Shown here one piece after another: positions 1 through 8,479 of a stretch of 64,000 nt of DNA. The position numbers and the translations under genes were made by a program. Source of the stretch: Bdellovibrio svalbardensis (GTDB lineage: Bacteria > Bdellovibrionota > Bdellovibrionia > Bdellovibrionales > Bdellovibrionaceae); the NCBI RefSeq assembly GCF_029531655.1, contig NZ_JANRMI010000002.1, positions 682,001-746,000 of the forward strand. Reading direction: 5' to 3'. A model generated the notes under the pieces. That model worked only from the letters and a program-made list of their open reading frames with translations. It was not told the DNA's origin and made no database searches. Positions within the stretch are counted from its first letter, which is position 1; each line of letters opens with the position of its first letter.

Positions 1-1977
1 GAAATTCCTCCTGCGATTTGGGACTACATCAAGAAAGAAAAATTCTTGGGTATGATCGTTCCTAAAGAGTACGGTGGTCTTGGATTCTCTGCTCTTTGCC
101 ACTCTGAAGTGATTATGAAAATCTCTTCTCGCTCGTTGGCAGTAGCAATCCAGGTGATGGTTCCAAATTCATTGGGTCCTGCAGAATTGCTGGCTCACTA
201 CGGAACAGACGCACAGAAGAAGCATTGGTTGCCTCGTTTGGCTGATGGCTTGGAAATTCCATGCTTCGGTTTGACAGAGCCAAATGCGGGTTCTGATGCG
301 GGTGCGATCACATCTACGGGTGTTTTGTTCAAAGGCCCAGATGGAAAAATTCAAATTAAATTGAACTGGAATAAACGTTGGATCACTCTTGCAGCGATCT
401 CTTCTGTTATCGGTTTGGCGTTCCGCTTGCGTGACCCAGAAAATCTTTTGGGTAAAGGTGAGGATCTTGGTATCACTTGCGGTTTGATCCCTTCAAATAC
501 TCCGGGTGTTGTTTTGGGTCGTCGTCATGATCCTTTGAATACTCCGTTCTACAACTGTCCGACTCAAGGTAAAGACGTTATCGTCAATGCTGAAGATGCT
601 ATCGTTGGCGGTCTCGCTGGCGCTGGTAAGGGCTGGATGATGTTGATGGAATGTCTGGCTGCGGGTCGCGGTATTTCATTGCCGGCACAAGCAACAGGCG
701 GAACTAAATTGGCAATGCGTGTAACTTCTGCGCATTCCGTTGTTCGTCGTCAATTCGGTGTTTCAATCGGTAAGTTTGAAGGTGTTGAAGAGCCTCTGGC
801 TCGTATCGGTGCTTCGACTTATGCTTTGGAAGCGATGAGAAAATACTGCTTGGGAGCTTTGGATAAAGGCATCAAACCAGGCGTTATCACGGCGATGCAA
901 AAATACTATACGACTGAAATGGGTCGTAAAGTGATTATCGATGCTATGGATATCATGGGCGGCGCGGGCATCTCATTGGGTCCCCGTAACGTGCTTGCTG
1001 AAATCTATATTGCAACTCCAATTGGTATCACAGTTGAAGGTGCGAACATCATGACTCGTACTTTGATCATCTTTGGTCAAGGTGCTCTTCGTGCGCATCC
1101 ATTTGCTTACTCTGAAGTTAAAGCATATGAAGCGAATGATTTGAAGGCCTTCGATAGAGCGTTCTTCGGTCATATCGGGCATATCGTACGCAATACTTGC
1201 CGCGCGATCTTGTTGTCTTGCTCTCGTGGTTACTTGGCAGCGACTCCAGACTGTCATCCGCAAATGAAAGTTTACTTCCGTCGTATGTCTTGGACTTCTG
1301 CGACTTTCGCATTGTTGTCTGACGTGGCGATGGGCGTTCTTGGTGGCTCTTTGAAAATGAAAGAGAAAATCACAGGACGTTTCGCAGATATCTTGGCTCA
1401 CATGTATATCGCAACAGCGATCCTTCGTCGTTTCGAAGCGGAAGGCCGTAAGGAAGAAGATCTTCCATTCGTGCACTACAACTTGAAGCTTTGCATGGCT
1501 GAAATCCAAAAAGGTTTCGACGGCATCTTTGATAACTTGAAGATCCCTGGTCTTCGTTGGTTCTTCAAAGGATGGATCGGCGCTTGGTCACGTATCAACT
1601 CTATTGGCTCACAAGCTTCTGATGGTTGGACTCATGCGATCGCATCAGCAATGATGAAAGATGGCGAGTTACGCAATCGTTTGACTGATGGCATTTACTT
1701 GCCAACAGATCGCACGCAAGCGGTAGGTCGTTTGGATTACGCATTCTCTGTGGTTTTGAAAGCTGAAGCTGCAGAAAAGAAAATCAAAAAAGCCATCCGC
1801 GACGGCGCTCTTCCGAAGAAGAAAACAAACTTGTTGTTTGACGATGCTCGCAGCAAAAACATCATCACTGAAGAGGAATTCAAGCTCCTCCAAGAAGCCG
1901 ATGCTGTCCGCTACGACGCCATCCTGGTAGACGACTTCAACGAAGAACAATACCACGCCAACAAAGTAATCAAATAA
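1..1977 (+). CDS. fadE: Acyl-CoA dehydrogenase FadE (5' end outside window)
   Basis: First enzyme of fatty-acid beta-oxidation: FAD-dependent oxidation of acyl-CoA to trans-2-enoyl-CoA. The frame is open from base 1, so the N-terminus is missing; about 658 residues are visible, against roughly 815 in E. coli FadE. The N-terminal half has acyl-CoA dehydrogenase features (GLTEPNAGSDAG, the substrate/FAD loop, and DIMGGAGISLGPRN further on). The C-terminal part, from about FFGHIGHIVRNTCRAI, matches the DUF1974 extension that separates FadE from short acyl-CoA dehydrogenases. A TTG at 46 and ATG at 52 are internal codons, not starts. A strong terminator follows. Family assignment is confident; substrate chain length cannot be told. 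Confidence 0.92.
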   Translation, partial: EIPPAIWDYIKKEKFLGMIVPKEYGGLGFSALCHSEVIMKISSRSLAVAIQVMVPNSLGPAELLAHYGTDAQKKHWLPRLADGLEIPCFGLTEPNAGSDAGAITSTGVLFKGPDGKIQIKLNWNKRWITLAAISSVIGLAFRLRDPENLLGKGEDLGITCGLIPSNTPGVVLGRRHDPLNTPFYNCPTQGKDVIVNAEDAIVGGLAGAGKGWMMLMECLAAGRGISLPAQATGGTKLAMRVTSAHSVVRRQFGVSIGKFEGVEEPLARIGASTYALEAMRKYCLGALDKGIKPGVITAMQKYYTTEMGRKVIIDAMDIMGGAGISLGPRNVLAEIYIATPIGITVEGANIMTRTLIIFGQGALRAHPFAYSEVKAYEANDLKAFDRAFFGHIGHIVRNTCRAILLSCSRGYLAATPDCHPQMKVYFRRMSWTSATFALLSDVAMGVLGGSLKMKEKITGRFADILAHMYIATAILRRFEAEGRKEEDLPFVHYNLKLCMAEIQKGFDGIFDNLKIPGLRWFFKGWIGAWSRINSIGSQASDGWTHAIASAMMKDGELRNRLTDGIYLPTDRTQAVGRLDYAFSVVLKAEAAEKKIKKAIRDGALPKKKTNLLFDDARSKNIITEEEFKLLQEADAVRYDAILVDDFNEEQYHANKVIK

Positions 1978-1979
1978 CT

Positions 1980-1999
1980 ACACACACACACACACACAC
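1980..1999. repeat. (AC)10 dinucleotide microsatellite
   Basis: Ten uninterrupted AC units lie just after the fadE stop codon and before its terminator. A run this long is uncommon in bacterial DNA and would be prone to slippage. It lies outside any coding region, so changes in length would probably be neutral. Confidence 0.9.
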
Positions 2000-2025
2000 T
2001 CCGGCTTCGCCGAAGTACGAATCAC

Positions 2026-2054
2026 AAAAAACCCCGGCACCCCCGGGGTTTTTT
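2026..2054 (+). terminator. Rho-independent terminator of fadE
   Basis: A 12-bp perfect stem (AAAAAACCCCGG / CCGGGGTTTTTT) with a 5-nt loop and a T-run sits 48 bases after the fadE stop. The A-run on the left arm makes it potentially bidirectional. Confidence 0.9.
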
Positions 2055-2057
2055 CTT

Positions 2058-2117
2058 AAAGGGTGCCTGCCGTTTTCTCGGAAAAGGTGCCTGCCATCTT
2101 TTTGGGTCTACACTGCG
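2058..2117 (+). repeat. GGTGCCTGCC repeat, left arm of a 1.4-kb inverted pair
   Basis: Two GGTGCCTGCC motifs (2062 and 2086) precede TTTTTGGGTCTACA. The segment 2083-2117 is matched, inverted and with only a few differences, by 3515-3549. The two arms enclose the CNNM-like gene and its upstream region. This is direct sequence observation; function is unknown. Confidence 0.8.
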
Positions 2118-2209
2118 TTAAAAGAAGGGGAATCTTCTATCTGTTGAGAAGTTTTTCAGGCTTGTGAAATCGTGTTTTAAGAATAAGAAATCGTTATTGA
2201 TTCAATCAC

Positions 2210-3238
2210 CTACGGGCGGCGACGAGATTTGCTCGCGAGTAGTTTTTTAACATAGCCATCATCGTCCTCGTCGAAAACATCACCTATGATTTCCTCGAAA
2301 ATGTTCTCCATGGTGAGAAGTCCAACGATCTGCGCGCGGTCATAAATCACTGCCAGATGCGATTTCTCTTCCTGCATTTTTAGAAGAATTCGAAATAGAG
2401 GTTCGAAAGATTTGAACTTCAAGCAGGGACGGATGAGGGATTGCCATTCGTTGTCTTTATACTTGCGTGCGACAAAGAACTCTTTGCTGTTAATAAGACC
2501 GATGACATTTTCATCCTCAAGGACTGGAATGCGGGTGTGGCCTGAATTCACAATTATCGTTTCAACGTCCTCTATGAGATCCGTTTTGCGAACAAAGATG
2601 ACCTCGCTCCAGGGTAACATAACATCTCGAGCGAGCATTTTATCGGCGCTGACCAGGTTGATCAGGTATTGCTTGGTCTGATGGGGGAGGTCTTCGATTT
2701 CAAGATCATGTTCGTGTCGTTGCTCGGTTGTGTTTGTCAGGCTGAATATTTTTAAAATCAAATTCGTCGACTTTTCCAAAATCCAAACGGCTGGGGATAA
2801 GAGCTTTTCTCCCAGAAAAAGTGCGCGTGCCGACCAAAGGGAAATGGCCAAAGAGTTTCTCAAGGCCAATGTTTTAGGAACAAGCTCGCCAACCACAACG
2901 CTTAAATAAGAGATCGGAAGCACAACCAAGGCGATAGATAAGGCTTCAGCCGTTTGTTCCTTAAGCGCGAATTGATTCATGAGAGTTGGTGTTAGAGCTT
3001 CCTCGGCTCCAGCGCCACCTACTGCGGCCGCAATGGCGCCGACCAGTGTGATGCCGATTTGTATGACGCTCAAAGTGCGTTCAGGATTTTCTTTAAGTAA
3101 CAGAAGAATCTTCGCGCGTTTGTCTTTGGATGAAATAGTTTTTAGCTGCATTTTTCGTACAGTCACAAAGGCCATCTCAGCACCTGATAAAAGCATGTTG
3201 ATGAAAAGGCAAAGTATGACAATCAGTAGCTCGGTCAC
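2210..3238 (-). CDS. CNNM/CorC-like membrane protein with CBS pair (short form)
   Basis: Membrane protein of the hemolysin-C/CorC/CNNM family, linked to Mg2+/Co2+ efflux or resistance. Residues 1 to about 175 form the DUF21 transmembrane domain (hydrophobic N-terminus, VGAIAAAVGGAG, VVVGELVPKTLALRN). Residues 190-325 form a CBS-domain pair, including VMLPWSEVIFV and LAVIYDRAQIVGLLTMENIFEEIIGDVFDE. At 342 residues it lacks the C-terminal CorC/HlyC transporter-associated domain of the usual ~430-residue form; this short form also occurs naturally. The start is GTG, preceded by GGAG. It stands alone between inverted repeats, so context does not show which ion is involved. Confidence 0.85.
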   Translation of the reverse strand: MTELLIVILCLFINMLLSGAEMAFVTVRKMQLKTISSKDKRAKILLLLKENPERTLSVIQIGITLVGAIAAAVGGAGAEEALTPTLMNQFALKEQTAEALSIALVVLPISYLSVVVGELVPKTLALRNSLAISLWSARALFLGEKLLSPAVWILEKSTNLILKIFSLTNTTEQRHEHDLEIEDLPHQTKQYLINLVSADKMLARDVMLPWSEVIFVRKTDLIEDVETIIVNSGHTRIPVLEDENVIGLINSKEFFVARKYKDNEWQSLIRPCLKFKSFEPLFRILLKMQEEKSHLAVIYDRAQIVGLLTMENIFEEIIGDVFDEDDDGYVKKLLASKSRRRP

Positions 3239-3606
3239 GAGAGCTCCTTCGGGGAGTTTTTAATCTGAAAATGAATAAAGAGGTGAGTTAAGAAGCAAGT
3301 TAAGAAAATTAGGTAAGGGTCGGGATCCATTGGGCTTACCATATCAATTCATGTGGGGATATTCAAAGACTCCTCAATATTTTTATGGAGTTTTGCTTTT
3401 GTCTACTAAGTGCTCTTAACTTTAGTTAGGTAAAGACGCTAAGGGGATAAAACATTTGGATTTTGCTAAGTTTGAAATTCGGGCTTCGGATTGTGGATGA
3501 GAGATTCGAATTGACGCGCTGTAGACCCAAAAAAGAAGCAGGCACCTTTGGAGTTGGGGGTCTTTGCTGGTGCCAAAGACCCCTCAAGCTTAGCGTTCCT
3601 AGTTGC
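3239..3606. other. Intergenic region with stem-loop and repeat arm
   Basis: No gene is supported here. It must hold the leftward promoter for the CNNM-like gene. At 3557-3583 a perfect 10-bp stem (GGGGTCTTTG / CAAAGACCCC, 7-nt loop) lies just past the stop of the receiver-domain gene. It has no adjoining T-run, so it is a weak terminator candidate. The inverted repeat arm is at 3515-3549. Confidence 0.6.
3515..3549 (-). repeat. GGTGCCTGCC repeat, right arm of inverted pair
   Basis: Reverse-complement copy of 2083-2117: TGTAGACCCAAAAAAG followed by GCAGGCACCTTT, differing only near the T-run and at the outer edge. A degenerate relative, GGCAGGCGCC, occurs at about 9702-9711, so the motif is dispersed. 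Confidence 0.8.
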
Positions 3607-4044
3607 CTAGATTGAACGCAAAATAAAATTAAATGAACGCATCATGGAGCTGAAAGCTTGGCGCTTGTTGATGAAGCCCAAGTATGAAAAGTTGCGCACA
3701 AGGGGCAGATCCAATTCTTCTTCACTGTGTCCTGTGTAGATCACCACTGGGATTGGTTTGCGAAGTTTGTGGACTTTGCGCTCGGTAAGAAGTCTGTCCA
3801 TAAGTAATAAAGTATCGCGACCACCCATTTGTGGCATTTGCCAATCCAACACCACCAAGTCGTACTGCTTGTTTACTAGTAAAGGAATGGCGTCTTGACC
3901 ATCGAAAGCCATCGTCACATCGCATTTGTAGTGATCAAGAATGTGCGACATTAGTTTTACTGAGTCCAAGCTATCATCGATCACTAGAACACGCGGTGTG
4001 TGCTGCTTTTCGAGAGATGTCTGAGACGAAGTTTCAAGTACCAT
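3607..4044 (-). CDS. Stand-alone response-regulator receiver (CheY-like)
   Basis: A single receiver domain of 145 residues with no output domain, so it would act by protein-protein contact or as a phosphate sink. Visible signature residues are the acidic pocket (VLVIDDS), the phospho-acceptor Asp in LVVLDWQMPQMGG, the Thr/Ser switch region (VVIYTGHS) and the conserved Lys in LGFINKRQ. The start has a good ribosome binding site (TAGGAG 8 bases upstream). No sensor kinase is adjacent. It is transcribed separately from rny, which lies upstream on the same strand with a hairpin between them. Confidence 0.85.
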   Translation of the reverse strand: MVLETSSQTSLEKQHTPRVLVIDDSLDSVKLMSHILDHYKCDVTMAFDGQDAIPLLVNKQYDLVVLDWQMPQMGGRDTLLLMDRLLTERKVHKLRKPIPVVIYTGHSEEELDLPLVRNFSYLGFINKRQAFSSMMRSFNFILRSI

Positions 4045-4152
4045 ATCGATTCTCCTATCAATTCACTTCCTAATTTGAACCGATGTAGTTGTGAGAATCT
4101 TCTAAAAGAGCTTGTATGAGGGGATTTTAATAAAAGGTCTGTGGGAACACAG

Positions 4153-4181
4153 AAAGAACTCGCGTATTACGCGAGTTCTTT
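4153..4181 (-). terminator. Hairpin terminator overlapping the end of rny
   Basis: A perfect 12-bp stem (AAAGAACTCGCG / CGCGAGTTCTTT, 5-nt loop) overlaps the last codons of rny. Read leftward it is followed by a T-rich stretch (TTTCTGTG), so it is a plausible but imperfect intrinsic terminator. Confidence 0.6.
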
Positions 4182-5750
4182 GCGAGTTTGTTCAGTAACA
4201 ATCGTTTCGCGCACGACAACGACCTTAATTTGTCCTGGGTAGTTGCACTCTTCTTCGATGCGCGCCGCAATTTTCTTAGAAAGATCCAGAGCGTGAGTGT
4301 CATCGATCTTTTTGCCATTCACAAGAACGCGGCATTCGCGTCCACCGCTAAGAACAAAGCAATCTGTCACACCTTGGAAGCTGCGAGCGATATCTTGAAG
4401 TTCAGAAACTTTCTGATTGTAGGACTCAATTGTCGAGCGACGTGCACCAGGGCGAGCCCCAGAAATTGCATCGGCCGCAATGACGATGAAAGCATGATCC
4501 GTTGATGGTTGTTCATCAAAGTGATGGGCTTTCACGGCGTGAACCACGTCAGGTGCTTCACCGCGTGCCGCGATAAAATCAGCTCCGATAACAGCATGGC
4601 CGCCTTCCATAACATGGTCCATGGATTTACCAATGTCGTGGAGCATGCCCACGCGACGAGCCTTCTTAATGTCAATACCAAGCTCCGAAGCCAGAAGTCC
4701 GGCCAACCAGCCAACCTCGCCACAGTGGAAATATTGATTTTGCGTGAAGGAATAACGATAGCGCAAAGAACCCATCATCTGACGAATTTCCGCATTCAAG
4801 CCTTCAAGCTTCAACTCTTTTGCTAAAGAGTCGCCATCATGCTTGATGTTTTTCGTTAATTCTTTTCTCTGATTTTCAGCGATCTTCTTGATGAAGTCTG
4901 GCGTGATGCTTTTCTTCTCTTTAAAGATTCGCTCCAAAGTACGGCGAGTGAGTTCGCGGCGAACAGGGTCAAATCCGGCAACGCCAACCATATCCAAACC
5001 CTCTTCGACAATAATGTCACATCCGCAGGCTTCTTGAAGTGCCTTGATATTGTTTCCAGCAGGATCGCAGAATAACTTGCGCGCATGACTGTCTGGGAAG
5101 TTCACGGCACCAATGCCGCGTTCTGCACAATAAGGGCGTGCGAAGCGATCGATGATCAAGCCAAGAATTTTCTTGGCGCGAGTTTCGGCGTGCTCCTTGG
5201 CGTCTTCCTCGTGCTCTTGCGCAAGGCGGGCAGCACGGCGCTGAGCTTCGTCTTCCATCATGGCTTTGAGTTCGGATTTAAAATCTTCAGCTGAAGTGTT
5301 TAACTTCGCGGTGAGTTTTTCGATGAACTCTTTGTTCAATGCTTTTTGGGCATCTTTTACTTTGTTCAGTTCGGTTTCTTGGCCTTTTAAGGCTTGCTCT
5401 TGAGTTTTAACATCGGCTTCGCGTTCTTGAAGTTTCTTTTTCTCTTCCTGAACAATTTGATCAGCCTTGGCTTTGTTCTCGTTGGCAACCTCTTGCAAGT
5501 CTTCAATGCGACCTTCGGTTTTCAGCATTTCTGGTTCAACCTTGGTCCACATTTCCATTTCAATTTCTTGAATGCGCTCTTTCTCTTCAAGTAACTTGAG
5601 CTCGATAGCCTCTTTGGCTTCTCCAACAATTTCTTGAGCTTCTTCACGAGCAAGGCGAAGAGTGCGCGCATTTTGCAACTTGTGTAAGGCCAAGCCCAAT
5701 CCACCACCGGCGATAATTCCAACTAGGGCTATAGCAATCACTACTAACAT
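4167..5750 (-). CDS. rny: Ribonuclease Y
   Basis: Membrane-anchored endoribonuclease that starts mRNA decay. All domains are in the expected order over 527 residues. An N-terminal transmembrane anchor (LVVIAIALVGIIAGGGLGLAL) is followed by a long charged coiled coil to about residue 200, then a KH RNA-binding region, then the HD metal-dependent phosphohydrolase domain with VGMLHDIGKSMD. The C-terminal region carries the family tail (GRECRVLVNGKKIDD, YPGQIKVVVVRE). Length is the family norm. It is monocistronic, with a hairpin at its 3' end. Confidence 0.95.
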   Translation of the reverse strand: MLVVIAIALVGIIAGGGLGLALHKLQNARTLRLAREEAQEIVGEAKEAIELKLLEEKERIQEIEMEMWTKVEPEMLKTEGRIEDLQEVANENKAKADQIVQEEKKKLQEREADVKTQEQALKGQETELNKVKDAQKALNKEFIEKLTAKLNTSAEDFKSELKAMMEDEAQRRAARLAQEHEEDAKEHAETRAKKILGLIIDRFARPYCAERGIGAVNFPDSHARKLFCDPAGNNIKALQEACGCDIIVEEGLDMVGVAGFDPVRRELTRRTLERIFKEKKSITPDFIKKIAENQRKELTKNIKHDGDSLAKELKLEGLNAEIRQMMGSLRYRYSFTQNQYFHCGEVGWLAGLLASELGIDIKKARRVGMLHDIGKSMDHVMEGGHAVIGADFIAARGEAPDVVHAVKAHHFDEQPSTDHAFIVIAADAISGARPGARRSTIESYNQKVSELQDIARSFQGVTDCFVLSGGRECRVLVNGKKIDDTHALDLSKKIAARIEEECNYPGQIKVVVVRETIVTEQTRKELA

Positions 5751-5876
5751 AAATACTCCTAACCCTTAAAGTTTACCCGGGCTTGGCCTGCAACGCAAAT
5801 TTTCCGACTGTTTACTTCCGGCGTTATCAGAGGTATTCTTGCTTCCGAGGTATTGGTAACGCACAGGGAGGAATCT

Positions 5877-6356
5877 ATGGCTCAAAAAACGAGTCACATC
5901 ACATGTCAGACGAAATGGGCTGGAGGAATGGCTTTTGAGGCTCACTTTGGCGATCATAAGTTCACCATGGATTCCAAGTCTGATTTTGGTGGTAAAGACC
6001 TAGGTCCCTCTCCAAAGGAAGTGCTCCTCAGTAGCATTTGCGCCTGCTCGGGGATGGATGTTGCGTCCATATTGCAGAAAATGCGAGTCGATTTGCAGTC
6101 CTGCGACATTAATGCGCAGACTGAGACGACAGAAGGATACCCTTCAATTTTTAAACAGGTTCGAGTTCAGTATCACGTCGCAAGTTCTAATGCGAAAGAG
6201 GAACAAGTGATGAAGGCCGTTGTGCTTTCTATGACCAAGTATTGTGGGGTCACCGCGATGGTCGCGCCGACCTCTCCCGTGGTTTATGAAGTGTTTCTTA
6301 ATGCTGAGAAAATTGGTGAAGGGATTGCAGACTTTACTGCTGCAAAACAAGACTAA
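5877..6356 (+). CDS. OsmC/Ohr-family thiol peroxidase-like protein
   Basis: Member of the OsmC superfamily, which reduces organic hydroperoxides or protects against oxidative stress with two redox cysteines. The 159-residue protein has the typical PSPKEVLLSSICACSGMDV segment with Cys, the DLQSCDINAQTETTEGYP beta strand and a second conserved Cys near the C-terminus (SMTKYCGVTAMV). The ATG at 5877 is chosen over an in-frame codon at 5853 because it has an ideal ribosome binding site (GGGAGGA, 5 bases away). The next gene starts immediately after its stop, so the two are probably co-transcribed. Confidence 0.85.
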   Translation: MAQKTSHITCQTKWAGGMAFEAHFGDHKFTMDSKSDFGGKDLGPSPKEVLLSSICACSGMDVASILQKMRVDLQSCDINAQTETTEGYPSIFKQVRVQYHVASSNAKEEQVMKAVVLSMTKYCGVTAMVAPTSPVVYEVFLNAEKIGEGIADFTAAKQD

Positions 6357-6761
6357 ATGGAAGTGATAATTCCTTTTCATGAATTGAATTTCTCTTACGC
6401 GAGATCACGAGGTCCCGGCGGGCAGAATGTGAACAAGACAAATTCTGCGGCGATTTTGCGCTGGAATTTGCAAACCACTCAGGCCTTTTCTGAAGACGTG
6501 AAACAACGCCTTTTGCATAAGCTCGCGGCGCAGTTGACCGCGGAAGGTGATATTTTGATTCGCAGTGAGGAAGAACGCGATCAGGATCAAAATCGCTCAA
6601 ATTGCATTCGTAAGTTACAGGCCTTGTTAAAAAAGGCCCTCTTTGTTCCGAAAAGGCGGGTGGCAACCAAGCCTACACGCAGCTCGGTTCGTAAACGTCT
6701 GGATTCAAAAAAACAAGCTTCAGAGATCAAAAGCAATCGCAGAAAAATCAACTACGACTAG
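6357..6761 (+). CDS. arfB: Alternative ribosome-rescue peptidyl-tRNA hydrolase ArfB
   Basis: Releases peptides from ribosomes stalled on mRNA lacking a stop codon. The catalytic GGQ motif is visible in RSRGPGGQNVNKTNSAAIL, followed by the class I release-factor fold. The C-terminal tail is rich in Lys and Arg (KKALFVPKRRVATKPTRS...KSNRRKINYD), as needed for binding the mRNA entry channel in ArfB/YaeJ. Length (134) fits ArfB rather than a full release factor. The start codon abuts the osmC-like stop (TAAATG), so translation is probably coupled. Confidence 0.93.
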   Translation: MEVIIPFHELNFSYARSRGPGGQNVNKTNSAAILRWNLQTTQAFSEDVKQRLLHKLAAQLTAEGDILIRSEEERDQDQNRSNCIRKLQALLKKALFVPKRRVATKPTRSSVRKRLDSKKQASEIKSNRRKINYD

Positions 6762-6779
6762 CAAGAAGAAGCCGCTTCC

Positions 6780-8003
6780 CTAGTGCGAGAGATCGGGAAC
6801 AGGAGCGTCCCTGTCCACGGCTTCAATTTTTCGAGAAAGAAAAATCGCCAGGATCGTGAACGCGATCGCAATATAGCCCACGTATTCAAAGTTTTCTAAT
6901 CTTCCACCTACTTTTTGACTCACGATAATTCCAGCAATATAGCTGGCAAGAGCAGAAGAGAGTTGTTGAGCACAGCTGACGATGCTCATGAAGGCTCCAC
7001 GACTTTGTGAGTGAGCTGTACCTGAAACCAAAGCTGTCGCGGGAATCATTCTTCCGCCTGAAACCACAAAGAAAACAGAAGTGATTGTCAGGGCAATCCA
7101 GAGCGGGCTGAGGCCTAAATGGGTGATAAGAAAGATGGGAATGATAGTGATCCCGGCGCCCCACTTAAACACGACATGTTTTCCGTGGCGATCGGCCAAG
7201 CGACCGATGAGGGGAGATGTGAAGATCGTGAAGAGTCCGCCGATCATATAAATAAGCGGCAGTTGTGCCTCAGTCATACCGGCATTGGCGACCATAGAGG
7301 GCGAAAGAAAGGGAATTATTGCAAAGTGACCGAAAATTACGGCAGACATAAAAACCAAAGCTCTGCGTTGATTGGGATTTCGCAGAATTTCCACCAGCGA
7401 GTGATAAATTGGCATTTTGGTTTTTGAGTGGTCAAGATGCTCTCGCATTGAAGGCATAAAGAACCAAATCATCGCGCAAACCAACAGTGAAGCGATCCCT
7501 AAAAACATAAAGGGAGCATGCCAGGTGTATTGATTGGCAAGGAAAAGGCTGAAAGGAACTCCGAAGATAGAGGCCATTGAAAACGCGGTCATGATAATGC
7601 CCATCGCGCTGCCGCGTCGCTCATATGAAATCGCGTCACTCACGATCGACAAAACTAAAGAACTTAATACACCACCGAACACTCCCGTCAGACCTCGAGA
7701 GAGTAAAAGGAGTTCGTAAGTGGGAGAAAGGGCGCAAGCGACGGTGCCCAGACCGAATCCTGTGAAAAAGAAAAGAAGGTTTAACTTGCGATCAAACTTA
7801 TCGACAAAAAATGAAGCTAAAAAACCACTGATGCCCGCGCAAAAAGTGTACGATGACACGAGGAGTCCGAACTGGTGGGTGCTGATATGGAAGAGTCTCA
7901 TCAATTGGGGGCCGAGCGGCATCATAATCATGAAGTCCACAATGGAACTAAACTGAATGGCGGCGAGCATCGCAAGAAGGAGTTTCTCTTTTTTCGAAAA
8001 CAT
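6780..8003 (-). CDS. MFS drug/solute exporter
   Basis: Inner-membrane major facilitator of 407 residues with about 12 hydrophobic segments. The loop 2-3 motif appears as GFLASFFVDKFDRKLNLLF, and the second-half equivalent is SPLIGRLADRHGKHVVF. The overall pattern resembles the AraJ/DHA1-type drug-H+ antiporters, but no residue fixes a substrate. It converges with arfB and is divergent from the next gene. No regulator is adjacent. Confidence 0.8.
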   Translation of the reverse strand: MFSKKEKLLLAMLAAIQFSSIVDFMIMMPLGPQLMRLFHISTHQFGLLVSSYTFCAGISGFLASFFVDKFDRKLNLLFFFTGFGLGTVACALSPTYELLLLSRGLTGVFGGVLSSLVLSIVSDAISYERRGSAMGIIMTAFSMASIFGVPFSLFLANQYTWHAPFMFLGIASLLVCAMIWFFMPSMREHLDHSKTKMPIYHSLVEILRNPNQRRALVFMSAVIFGHFAIIPFLSPSMVANAGMTEAQLPLIYMIGGLFTIFTSPLIGRLADRHGKHVVFKWGAGITIIPIFLITHLGLSPLWIALTITSVFFVVSGGRMIPATALVSGTAHSQSRGAFMSIVSCAQQLSSALASYIAGIIVSQKVGGRLENFEYVGYIAIAFTILAIFLSRKIEAVDRDAPVPDLSH

Positions 8004-8056
8004 GGCGGGTCCTTTTAGTTGACGAGACTTTAAAAGCTAACCCATAATTCCCATAT

Positions 8057-8449
8057 ATGGCAGCAATAACAAAATTTCTTAAAATTCTGGTAGTCTTCGT
8101 CATTCTCGGTGTCATTGCCTGGGCCGTGATTGAAAATTACAGTGTTATTTTCTCAAAATCGATCAAAGGTGAAATTACGGCGGTTGAGCGTGTGGAGCTT
8201 CCGGTGGCATTGATCGCTCGTGCAGGAGGCGACATAAACGAGAAAGTCTTCTCTTTTGCGATCGGTATTAAAGATCTAAAAACGGGGGAGATCTACACAG
8301 CTTCTTCTGAAGATCGTCAATGGGCGGTTGCGCAAAAGGGGCAGTGCGCGGAAGCTGTTTTTCTGCCATACCCACCATGGAAGTTTACAAAAAGAGACAC
8401 TTTCTTTGGAGCTCGTTTAGTTCGCCTGTTTGAATGCCCTCCTAAGTAA
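8057..8449 (+). CDS. Hypothetical protein with one N-terminal membrane segment
   Basis: A 130-residue protein I do not recognise. Residues 7-27 form a strong transmembrane helix; the rest is a soluble, probably periplasmic, domain with two Cys residues (KGQCAEAVFL and the terminal FECPPK). It ends 30 bases before the TauE/SafE gene on the same strand, so it may be the first gene of that operon. The ribosome binding site is weak. Confidence 0.65.
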   Translation: MAAITKFLKILVVFVILGVIAWAVIENYSVIFSKSIKGEITAVERVELPVALIARAGGDINEKVFSFAIGIKDLKTGEIYTASSEDRQWAVAQKGQCAEAVFLPYPPWKFTKRDTFFGARLVRLFECPPK

Positions 8450-8479
8450 AATCTCGCAGGCTAGATAAGGTATCGCAAA

